In this document: positions 22,698 through 29,756 of the stretch, piece by piece
How positions within the stretch are numbered: position 1 is the stretch's first letter
How the letters are laid out: each line of letters begins with the position of its first letter
NCBI GenBank assembly: GCA_947489325.1
Contig: CANLDA010000007.1
Coordinates: 1 to 64,000, forward strand
Reading direction: 5' to 3'
From: an uncultured Paracoccaceae bacterium
GTDB taxonomy: Bacteria; Pseudomonadota; Alphaproteobacteria; Rhodobacterales; Rhodobacteraceae
DNA: 64,000 nucleotides
The notes under the pieces: model-generated
What the model was told of the DNA's origin: nothing
Database searches by the model: none
What the model saw: the letters and a program-made list of their open reading frames with translations, nothing else
Made by a program: the position numbers and the translations under genes

Positions 22698-23518
22698 GCT
22701 GGTTTTCCCTTAGAGGCAGGTGCAGGCCAGTCGTGCCCCTCCTCAAACCCATCACGGGCCCAGCGATAGAGCGCATCATAGATCATCATACCGGCATCCA
22801 ATTGTTGGGTGTCATTTTTATACATACGCGACAGCCCCACCGAGATTGCCAAGACCCCTGCAGCTTGGGGTGCAAGGTGATGCTGGTCGGTATCGGCTGC
22901 ACGCACAACCGTGGCCAGACGATCCAACGCCGAATGGGCCAGTCCAAACCCGGCAATCATCGTGTCAAAGGTGCAATGGTCTCCTTTGTGAGACCAAAAT
23001 GCGTCTTCGATATCAAAGACCGTGGCCTCGAATTTGTCCGCAACCATGGAGACCTCGGCAGGGGGGACAAACAGGAACTCTGCTGTTGGATCGATAAACC
23101 GCCGGATCAACCATGGGCAGGCGATGCGGTCAATTTTAGGTCTGTGCCGCGTGACCCACTTTGATCCTCCAAATTGTACCGTTGGCAATGCAGACACATC
23201 GCACCGTGGAAGATTGGCTGCCTTCCACCCGAGATTTCCACCGCTCAGAACTTCGGCGGACATTCCTTGAGAGCGCAATTGTGCGGCCACACCGTGGCTG
23301 AGTTTCTTTCCTTTCTGGCAAATCACAACCGTATGCCGACCGCGAGCCAAATCTGTGATCTGTTGCAGGCTTGTGAATGGGCGTCGCACTGCGGTTGGAA
23401 CTAAAAACGGGTCTTGATTGAAATCTTCGTCACTGCAGACATCAACAAGAAACGGGGCCTCGGCTGAGCCAATCAGGCGCATCAATTGAGCAGGGGGTAT
23501 TTCGGTGAATGCAGGCAT
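22694..23518 (-). CDS. Rhodanese-ChrB fusion, chromate resistance protein
   Basis: 274 residues. An N-terminal rhodanese-like domain (about 1-105, with a cysteine in V-V-I-C-Q-K-G-K-K-L-S) joins the ChrB C-terminal domain (K-I-D-R-I-A-C-P-W-L-I-R-R-F-I-D and the later C-T-F-D-T-M). ChrB-type proteins sense or respond to chromate. The ATG at 23518 is chosen because the rhodanese domain starts there; the longer frame upstream runs into the tmRNA gene. A GAAAGGA ribosome site precedes it. Cotranscribed with chrA. Confidence 0.85.
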   Translation of the reverse strand: MPAFTEIPPAQLMRLIGSAEAPFLVDVCSDEDFNQDPFLVPTAVRRPFTSLQQITDLARGRHTVVICQKGKKLSHGVAAQLRSQGMSAEVLSGGNLGWKAANLPRCDVSALPTVQFGGSKWVTRHRPKIDRIACPWLIRRFIDPTAEFLFVPPAEVSMVADKFEATVFDIEDAFWSHKGDHCTFDTMIAGFGLAHSALDRLATVVRAADTDQHHLAPQAAGVLAISVGLSRMYKNDTQQLDAGMMIYDALYRWARDGFEEGHDWPAPASKGKPA

Positions 23519-23644
23519 AGCGCATCCTTTCTGATAACGTTTCAGCGGATACGAACCTTGGGCCTTGGCCTCACGGGGTGGTCGCAAACCCCATACCAAA
23601 AGGTGTGCCACAGGCGTGGCCGTGTCGTCAATGATTTGATGAAA

Positions 23645-23955
23645 GTGCAGGTTTCTGTTGCCAGGTACCTGCGAACCCCGCCTAGCACTGCAAAGCACTA
23701 GGGCTTAGATTTCGGTTTTTCTAACAGCTTACGCTGCGAGAGCTACCGGAGCACGATTGTCATTTGCAATTGTACAAGTTTCGCCGATAACGGTGGCAGA
23801 CTGCCGAAACAAAGCTAACCTCTTTAGACGTTCGTCGATCCTATTTCGTCCCCATGACCCTCAAATGAAGGGTGTTTGGTGGAGACGCCGGGTACCGCCC
23901 CCGGGTCCGATCCGCTTATTACAAGCGCGTTTATGTTCATAGTCCCCGAAAGGAC
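23645..23955 (-). ncRNA. ssrA: Circularly permuted two-piece tmRNA (tag ANDNRAPVALAA)
   Basis: On the minus strand the acceptor piece comes first and ends CTCCACCA with its 3' end at 23877. A 23-base intervening segment (23854-23876) follows. The coding piece then begins GGGGACG at 23853. GGGGACG pairs with CGTCTCC of the acceptor piece to form the acceptor stem. The tag reading frame at 23767-23729 encodes ANDNRAPVALAA and a TAA stop. A pseudoknot-like stem (GCAGGT...ACCTGC) closes the 3' end. The outer ends are approximate. The RNA rescues stalled ribosomes and tags the products for ClpXP. Confidence 0.93.
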
Positions 23956-24042
23956 AGTTCTGATATAGGTAAACCCGCGTATGATTGCAAATCGAAATAG
24001 ATGAAATCTTTTGCAAACATGGGCATCACACCGTCATGACCC

Positions 24043-24665
24043 TCAATCACGACATGGCACAGGATAGGTCAGACCGACATCGCGCTCTGGTGTGTCCTGC
24101 AGGCAGGTGACCCTGCCTTTGCCGTTTGCCCAATAGATATTGGGATCTGTGGGAATTCGGTTGCCTTGGGTATCTTTGTAATACACTTCAAAATGCAAAT
24201 GCGACATCCCACCGGCCAAAGCGCCCGTCGCCCCCATCTGTGCGATTTTCTGACCCTGAAAAACTTTACTCCCAATGGAAACATCACGTGTTTTCAGATG
24301 CTTGTATATCGTTATTAATGTTAATCCGTTGATTTTATTTGCATGTTCTATCACAATACGGTTGCCGAAAGTCGGCTCATATAGTGAATTCACCACTGTC
24401 CCGGATGCGGCTGCAAGAATAGGAAAGCCTTTTTTCTCACGGATATCGATGCCGAAATGATCACCGTTTTATCGCGCGGATCTGGATTGTCTTCGCCAAA
24501 TCGAAATTGTTGCGAAATGGATGGCGCTTTCTTTGGAACAACAACTTTGATGGGAGAGCTGACAGAGAACTTATAAGGGACTGACGTGCCATACGGCTTG
24601 TACTGACATCCGCTAAAAAGGATAAAAACAGCCATTAAAGTAATTGATTTTAAATAATTAATCAC
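24043..24665 (-). pseudogene. M23-family lipoprotein peptidase disrupted by a one-base frameshift
   Basis: The first frame (24665 down to about 24467) encodes a lipoprotein signal with a lipobox ending S-G-C and about 60 residues. The zinc-binding and catalytic motifs G-D-H-F-G-I-D and S-H-L-H-F-E-V-Y lie in a second frame ending at 24043. Adding one base in the T-run at 24467-24470 restores a continuous D-P-R-D-K-N-G-D-H-F-G-I-D reading. All M23 motifs survive otherwise, so this is either a very recent mutation, a phase-variable homopolymer or a sequencing error. The intact protein would cut peptidoglycan cross-links or be a LytM-like activator. Confidence 0.82.
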
Positions 24666-24730
24666 ATTTCCCTCTTATCTGGTGTGTTGCCCTCGTAATA
24701 TCAACTTTTACCAAACCAATTCAAAATTTC

Positions 24731-25444
24731 CTAACGATTACGGGCCGAGATGACATTATGGGCCAGTTCAACGGTATATTCTGCAAGGCAGTGCAAGGTT
24801 GTCTCAATTGCGACTGGATCACGGTTTTCCAGCGCGTCCGCAATGGTTGTGTGCAGTTCAACGATGCGTTCGCGTGATCGGGCAGTAAAGGTGATCATGT
24901 TCATCAAAGGTTGCATTGCTTCGACTGCACCGGCCAATTGATACGACAATACCGGATTTCCGGCACCATCAACCAGCGCGCGGTGAAATGCCACGTCTGA
25001 TGCGCAAAAGGCTTCATCTGTTAATCCAGGCTGCCCTTGACGTACGATTTCGGCGCGCATTGTGGCCAGATGATCCGGGGTTCGGCGTTGAGATGATAAT
25101 GTTGCACAAGCGCGTTCTAATGCAAACCGCGCCTCGCAAGCGGTGTCAAAACTAACAGCGTTCATCGAAAGTAAAAGAGTCGAGGTGGTGATTTGCTGCG
25201 GATACGCGTCCTCAAAGCTCAACCGATTGACAAACGCCCCACCTGACGCACCTCGTTGTGTGCGGATCAGGTTTTGTGCCGCAAGCCGCTTCAGACCTTC
25301 ACGCACAGTAGGGCGCGAGACGTTAAACTGGTCAGATAACTCCGCCTCAGAAGGTAGGCGTTCATCAACATTCATCTCGCCAGAAATGATGGCATCGCGA
25401 ATGGCTTTGGCGATTTGGGCGGATAGATCAGGTTTTTTCGTCAC
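24731..25444 (-). CDS. GntR-family transcriptional regulator (FCD domain)
   Basis: 237 residues with an N-terminal winged helix (L-P-S-E-A-E-L-S-D-Q-F-N-V-S-R-P-T-V-R-E-G-L-K-R-L) and an all-helical FCD ligand-binding domain. It is divergent from the DUF2182-DUF1326-dmdA-acuI operon, and two palindromic operators lie in the shared intergenic region. In Ruegeria pomeroyi a GntR regulator is likewise next to dmdA-acuI (from memory). Control by a DMSP-derived ligand such as acrylate or acryloyl-CoA is inference. Confidence 0.9.
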   Translation of the reverse strand: MTKKPDLSAQIAKAIRDAIISGEMNVDERLPSEAELSDQFNVSRPTVREGLKRLAAQNLIRTQRGASGGAFVNRLSFEDAYPQQITTSTLLLSMNAVSFDTACEARFALERACATLSSQRRTPDHLATMRAEIVRQGQPGLTDEAFCASDVAFHRALVDGAGNPVLSYQLAGAVEAMQPLMNMITFTARSRERIVELHTTIADALENRDPVAIETTLHCLAEYTVELAHNVISARNR

Positions 25445-25453
25445 GTCACATCC

Positions 25454-25468
25454 AATTGTCAGACAATT
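25454..25468. promoter_or_regulatory. Operator 1, GntR/FCD-type palindrome
   Basis: AATTGTC-A-GACAATT is a perfect 15-bp palindrome, starting 9 bp before the regulator's own start codon. The TTGTC-N-GACAA core is typical of FadR-subfamily GntR operators. Autoregulation is likely. Confidence 0.75.
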
Positions 25469-25485
25469 AAGCTTTGCGAATTTCT

Positions 25486-25500
25486 AATTGTCTGACATTA
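25486..25500. promoter_or_regulatory. Operator 2, GntR/FCD-type palindrome
   Basis: AATTGTC-T-GACATTA is a near-perfect copy of operator 1. Its centre is 32 bp away, about three helical turns, so both sites face the same side of the DNA. It lies 46 bp before the DUF2182 start and could control the rightward operon. Confidence 0.72.
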
Positions 25501-25546
25501 AATAGAGCAAAGGTCGAGTCGCCGCGCGACAAATTAAGGACACCAC

Positions 25547-26308
25547 ATGGTTTCAGATCGCATTCACGCTATGAAAGGCTTGCATTGGGTGGCGCTGTTT
25601 GGTGCGATCCTTTTTGCGTGGATTGTGTTGTATGCAATGTCTTTGCCCAGTGATTTGCGCGCTGCATCTAGGATATATGGAAGTGACTTGCTGACATCTC
25701 TTTGCGTGGTTACGCCGGATGCCGCCGGGTTTGTGCGTGTGTTCATCATGTGGGCGTTAATGTCTGCCGCGATGATGGCCCCAACCGCCTTGCCAGCATT
25801 GGCCACATACGAAGATCTCTCACGTTCCACTGAGGACACGCATTTTGGACAACTTGTGTGGGGGTATCTGGTGGTTTGGATCGGGTTTTCCCTGATCGCA
25901 GCCGCCCTTCAGATGGTTTTGTTCGGGCTTGACCTCATCAGCGCCTATGGCGACAGCCGTTCGGCGATTTTGTCGGCTGTGCTTTTGGCGCTGGCAGGGG
26001 CGTATCAGTTTTCCCGGGCGAAAGAGGCGTGCCTTAGTAAATGCCGCCGACCACTGACGTTTTTTATGCAGCATTGGGACGAAGGGGCGTGGCGCAATGG
26101 CCTGCGTCTGGGCCTTGTCTGTCTGGGATGTTGCTGGGCGCTTATGCTGCTGGCCTTTGTGGGCGGGGTGATGAACATCGCCTTTATGGGGTTGGCCACT
26201 GTCATCATGATTTTCGAAAAATTGCCTGACATTGGGCGCTGGCTGACAAAACCTTTGGGTGTTGTACTGCTCGTGGCTGCTGTTTGGGTGTTAATGACTG
26301 CCATCTAA
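25547..26308 (+). CDS. DUF2182 integral membrane protein
   Basis: 253 residues with about six or seven hydrophobic helices. The DUF2182 signature is visible: S-K-C-R-R-P-L ... W ... G-L-R-L-G-L-V-C-L-G-C-C-W-A-L-M, with paired cysteines inside a helix. The family is described as predicted metal-binding membrane proteins; no function is established that I know of. AAGGA precedes the ATG. It is the first gene of a four-gene run (gaps 14, 29 and 41 bp) ending with acuI. Confidence 0.82.
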   Translation: MVSDRIHAMKGLHWVALFGAILFAWIVLYAMSLPSDLRAASRIYGSDLLTSLCVVTPDAAGFVRVFIMWALMSAAMMAPTALPALATYEDLSRSTEDTHFGQLVWGYLVVWIGFSLIAAALQMVLFGLDLISAYGDSRSAILSAVLLALAGAYQFSRAKEACLSKCRRPLTFFMQHWDEGAWRNGLRLGLVCLGCCWALMLLAFVGGVMNIAFMGLATVIMIFEKLPDIGRWLTKPLGVVLLVAAVWVLMTAI

Positions 26309-26322
26309 CGGAGGATACCGAC

Positions 26323-27009
26323 ATGGCGAATGATAGCGTTGAAGCACCGGCCAAGATTGATAACCGTCATCCGGCCTCTCATAAATCGGGTCAGGGGACT
26401 GTTCCTTGGGCCATCAAAGGCGAACTTATCCTAAACTGTAACTGTACTGTATTTTGCCCTTGTGTGGTGTCACTGGGTAAACATGCCCCGACTGAGGGAT
26501 ACTGTCAGGCATGGGCAGGGGTGCGCATCGACGAAGGTCATTATGGCGATGAGGATCTATCAGGTCTGAATGTGGGGCTGGTGCTGGAAATTCCGGGCCT
26601 GATGGCGCGTGGAAACTGGAAGGCCGCCGCCTATATTGATGAGCGCGCCAGTCACAATGCCTATCACGGGTTGTTGGATATTTTCTCGGGCAAAGCCAAA
26701 GGCACAACCGGGTTGTTCAAGGTGCTGGTCAGCGAATTCTTGGGGGCCGAGCGTGCGCCAGTGATTTTCGAAACCGAAGGCAAAACCCGTCGCCTGATCG
26801 TGGGCAAAAACATCCACGGCGAAGTTGTCCCTGTGCAGGGAGCCAATAAGGACGAAGATATCGTTGTCACCAATACAGAATATTGGATGGGCTCGGACAT
26901 CACTGTGGCCACTGCCACCAAGGGACGCGTGCGGGCCTTTGGTCGTGTGTGGGATTTTGACGGGCGATCCGCCGAAATTTGTCAAATTGACTGGAAAGGC
27001 CCGCGCTGA
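26323..27009 (+). CDS. DUF1326 cysteine-cluster protein
   Basis: 228 residues. A cysteine cluster near the N-terminus, Cys39-x-Cys41-x3-Cys45-x-Cys47 plus Cys61, looks like a soft-metal (copper-like) site; the rest is a compact beta-rich domain. DUF1326 genes often sit beside DUF2182, as here. GGAGG precedes the ATG at 26323, which is preferred to an upstream in-frame GTG inside the previous gene. A metal-delivery role for the pair is inference from the cysteines and the pairing. Confidence 0.8.
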   Translation: MANDSVEAPAKIDNRHPASHKSGQGTVPWAIKGELILNCNCTVFCPCVVSLGKHAPTEGYCQAWAGVRIDEGHYGDEDLSGLNVGLVLEIPGLMARGNWKAAAYIDERASHNAYHGLLDIFSGKAKGTTGLFKVLVSEFLGAERAPVIFETEGKTRRLIVGKNIHGEVVPVQGANKDEDIVVTNTEYWMGSDITVATATKGRVRAFGRVWDFDGRSAEICQIDWKGPR

Positions 27010-27038
27010 TCCATCAGCGCGCTTTTGTGGAGAAGCCA

Positions 27039-28127
27039 ATGGCACAGATTTCGCCATCCCGCCGCGTGCGTCGCACGCCTTTTTCTGATGGGGTCGAGGC
27101 GCAGGGCGTCAAGGCCTATACCGTCTATAACCATATGTTGTTGCCCACCGTATTTGATGATGTGGTGACGGACTATCACCACCTGAAACGTCATGTGCAG
27201 GTGTGGGATGTCTCTTGTGAACGACAGGTCAGCATTCAGGGGCCAGATGCCCGCAAGTTGATGGATATGCTCAGCCCGCGCGACATGGCACGTATGGCAC
27301 AGGATCAATGTTATTATGTTCCGGTGATTGATCGTCAGGGCAAGATGCTGAACGATCCTGTGTCGCTGTGTGTTGGGCCAGATCATTACTGGGTTTCCGT
27401 CGCGGATGGCGATTTCTGGCAATATGCTTGCGGCGTGGTCGACGCACTTGGCTTGGATGTGGTGGTTGAGGAACCAGATGTTTCGCCTTTGGGCATTCAA
27501 GGACCAAAATCCGATGATCTGATGGCGCGGGTCTTTGGAGATGTGGTGCACGAGATCAAATTTTTCCGCTACAAACGACTGGCCTTTGAAGGCGTGAACT
27601 TTGTAGTGGCCCGGTCTGGTTATTCCAAACAGGGAGGCTTTGAGATTTATGTCGAAGGCACAGAAAATGGCATGCCGCTGTGGGACGCGCTATTTGCAGC
27701 AGGTGAAGATCTGAATGTGCGGGCAGGGTGCCCCAATTTGATTGAACGCATCGAGGGTGGATTGTTGTCCTTTGGCAACGACATAAACCGCGAAAACACC
27801 CCGTTTGAGGCAGGTCTTGGCAAATTCTGTAATGCCAGTGCGGATTATCTGGGCAAACAAGCGCTGGAGGCCCAAAGTGATCCGCATCGGATGATACGCC
27901 CGATCGCGATTGAGGGCGACATTCCCGGATGTGATCGCGCATGGCCGATCTTTGCCGATGGTCAACAGGTGGGGCAGGTGACATCGGCCGCACGCTCGCC
28001 TGATTTTAACACCAACGTGGCGATCGGCATGGTTGCCAATACTCATTGGGATGCAGGCACCAAGCTAGAGGTCGAAACCCAGGTCGGGATACGCGCGGCC
28101 CAAGTGCAGCCAAGTTATTGGATTTGA
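27039..28127 (+). CDS. dmdA: Dimethylsulfoniopropionate demethylase DmdA
   Basis: A 362-residue member of the GcvT/aminomethyltransferase fold. It moves a methyl group from DMSP to tetrahydrofolate, giving methylmercaptopropionate and 5-methyl-THF. The N-terminus (S-P-S-R-R-V-R-R-T-P-F-S-D-G-V-E followed by V-K-A-Y-T-V-Y-N-H-M-L-L-P-T) and W-D-V-S-C-E-R-Q-V match what I recall of DmdA sequences rather than of GcvT. acuI directly follows, as in Ruegeria. The ATG at 27039 has GGAGAA upstream; an earlier in-frame ATG adds only four residues. Confidence 0.9.
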   Translation: MAQISPSRRVRRTPFSDGVEAQGVKAYTVYNHMLLPTVFDDVVTDYHHLKRHVQVWDVSCERQVSIQGPDARKLMDMLSPRDMARMAQDQCYYVPVIDRQGKMLNDPVSLCVGPDHYWVSVADGDFWQYACGVVDALGLDVVVEEPDVSPLGIQGPKSDDLMARVFGDVVHEIKFFRYKRLAFEGVNFVVARSGYSKQGGFEIYVEGTENGMPLWDALFAAGEDLNVRAGCPNLIERIEGGLLSFGNDINRENTPFEAGLGKFCNASADYLGKQALEAQSDPHRMIRPIAIEGDIPGCDRAWPIFADGQQVGQVTSAARSPDFNTNVAIGMVANTHWDAGTKLEVETQVGIRAAQVQPSYWI

Positions 28128-28168
28128 TATGAAATGCAGGCCGGCCCTGCGCAGAAATGGAGAGAGCC

Positions 28169-29161
28169 ATGTTCAACGCATTGGTTGTGACAAGAGACGA
28201 AGAAACCAGGAAAACAAATGCAACGGTAGAGCAGATTTCAACCGATGCTTTGCCAGAAGGCGGTGTGCTGGTGGCGGTCGATTATTCGACCGTGAACTAT
28301 AAGGATGGCTTGTGCATTGGCCCCGGTGGCGGCTTGGTGCGTAATTACCCGCATGTACCGGGCATTGATTTTGCAGGCACCGTCGAAGAAAGTTCAGATG
28401 CGCGATATAAGGCGGGCGATAAGGTTGTCCTGACCGGCTGGCGTGTGGGCGAGGCCCATTGGGGCGGATATGCCCAAAAAGCACGGGTTAAGGCCGATTG
28501 GTTGGTGCCATTGCCGGCAGGCATTGATGCGCGCCAAGCTATGGCTGTTGGAACTGCTGGTTTTACCGCGATGTTGGCCGTGATGGCGCTGGAAGACCAC
28601 GGGCTGACACTGGGCAATGGTCCTGTGTTGGTGACCGGGGCTGCCGGCGGCGTTGGATCGGTGGCAACGGCAATTTTGGCCAATCTGGGCTATGAGGTTG
28701 CCGGTGTGACAGGGCGACCTGAAACGGCTGATTACCTGACGTCATTGGGCGCCACACAGATCGTGGCCCGTGAAGAGTTGAACGAAACCACAAAACGTCC
28801 ACTTGAGGCAGAGACATGGGCCGGCTGTGTGGATGCTGTAGGCGGTGACATGCTAGCGCGTGTGCTTGGGCAGATGAAATATGGGGCCTCTGTGTCTGCT
28901 GTCGGTCTTGCAGGCGGTGCGGGCCTTCCGGCGACGGTTATTCCGTTCCTGTTGCGTGGTGTGAACCTCTTGGGGATCGACAGCGTGATGCAACCTTATG
29001 ACAACCGCCTACGTGCGTGGGAACGTATTGCTCGTGATCTGCCGATGGATAAGTTGGAAGCGATGGTACAACCTGCCACCTTGTCAGATTTGCCACGTCT
29101 CGGCGCTGACATCCTAAAAGGTCAAGTTAAAGGCCGTGTTGTGGTGGATGTGAATGCCTAA
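28169..29161 (+). CDS. acuI: Acryloyl-CoA reductase (NADPH) AcuI
   Basis: 330-residue medium-chain reductase of the quinone-oxidoreductase/YhdH type. It reduces toxic acryloyl-CoA, formed from DMSP cleavage or propionate side routes, to propionyl-CoA. The N-terminal GroES-like fold contains Y-S-T-V-N-Y-K-D-G; the NADPH Rossmann loop is V-T-G-A-A-G-G-V-G-S at about residues 154-163. The ATG at 28169 has GGAGAGAG just upstream. Expected to be co-expressed with dmdA. Confidence 0.92.
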   Translation: MFNALVVTRDEETRKTNATVEQISTDALPEGGVLVAVDYSTVNYKDGLCIGPGGGLVRNYPHVPGIDFAGTVEESSDARYKAGDKVVLTGWRVGEAHWGGYAQKARVKADWLVPLPAGIDARQAMAVGTAGFTAMLAVMALEDHGLTLGNGPVLVTGAAGGVGSVATAILANLGYEVAGVTGRPETADYLTSLGATQIVAREELNETTKRPLEAETWAGCVDAVGGDMLARVLGQMKYGASVSAVGLAGGAGLPATVIPFLLRGVNLLGIDSVMQPYDNRLRAWERIARDLPMDKLEAMVQPATLSDLPRLGADILKGQVKGRVVVDVNA

Positions 29162-29168
29162 AGGTAAC

Positions 29169-29221
29169 AAATTTTTCTAGAAAAATTTCTCGAGGGAAAA
29201 TCTTAGCTAAGATTTTCCCTC
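29169..29221. repeat. Twin AT-rich palindromes after acuI
   Basis: Two perfect palindromes stand back to back. The first (29169-29188, 20 bp) has core TTTTTCTAGAAAAA. The second (29192-29221, 30 bp) has core ATCTTAGCTAAGAT. The pair begins 8 bp after the acuI stop and probably acts as a terminator or RNA-processing unit. The same arrangement occurs at 58305 and 62331. Confidence 0.8.
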
Positions 29222-29273
29222 TTTCATTTCTGATGCTAAATGTTTGCGTGATGAATCATTAATGGGCAGACAC

Positions 29274-29687
29274 ATGAGCTATGACACCGATAATATCTTT
29301 GCCAAAATTCTGCGCGGCGAAATTCCTAGCGAAACAGTTTATGAGGACGCAGACACATTCGTCTTTATGGACATCATGCCCCGCAGTGACGGGCATTGCC
29401 TTGTGATTCCTAAAACACCCTGCCGCAATATGTTGGATGCCTCACCAGAGCAACTGACTGCCTGTCTGCGCACGGTGCAGAAAATGGGCCATGCTGTGAT
29501 GCAGGCCTTTGGTGCTGATGGGGTGACAATACAGCAATTCAACGAGGCCGCAGGCGGGCAAGAGGTATTTCACCTGCATTACCATGTGTTGCCGCGCTAT
29601 GAAGGGGTGTCAATGCGTCCTCCCGGCAAGATGGGAGATTTTGCTGTGCTGAAAGAGCAGGCAGACAAGATCCGGGCGGTTTTGTAA
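29274..29687 (+). CDS. HIT family nucleotide hydrolase
   Basis: 137 residues with the histidine triad H-L-H-Y-H-V-L (His100, His102, His104) of the HINT/HIT superfamily, and the N-terminal I-F-A-K-I-L-R-G-E-I-P. It hydrolyses purine nucleotide conjugates. The ATG at 29274 fits the usual N-terminus; in-frame starts at 29244 and 29262 exist but add unconserved residues. It is separated from acuI by the twin palindromes and ends in a terminator shared with the BCCT gene. Confidence 0.92.
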   Translation: MSYDTDNIFAKILRGEIPSETVYEDADTFVFMDIMPRSDGHCLVIPKTPCRNMLDASPEQLTACLRTVQKMGHAVMQAFGADGVTIQQFNEAAGGQEVFHLHYHVLPRYEGVSMRPPGKMGDFAVLKEQADKIRAVL

Positions 29688-29708
29688 AACACCCAACGCT
29701 ATAATAAA

Positions 29709-29739
29709 AAACGCCGCTCCAAAGGGCGGCGTTTCTTTT
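29709..29739. terminator. Bidirectional terminator between the HIT and BCCT genes
   Basis: AAACGCCGC (29709-29717) pairs with GCGGCGTTT (29726-29734) across an 8-base loop. A-rich sequence flanks it on the left and a T-run on the right, as expected for two convergent genes. Confidence 0.9.
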
Positions 29740-29756
29740 TTGTTTATGTGATCTGC

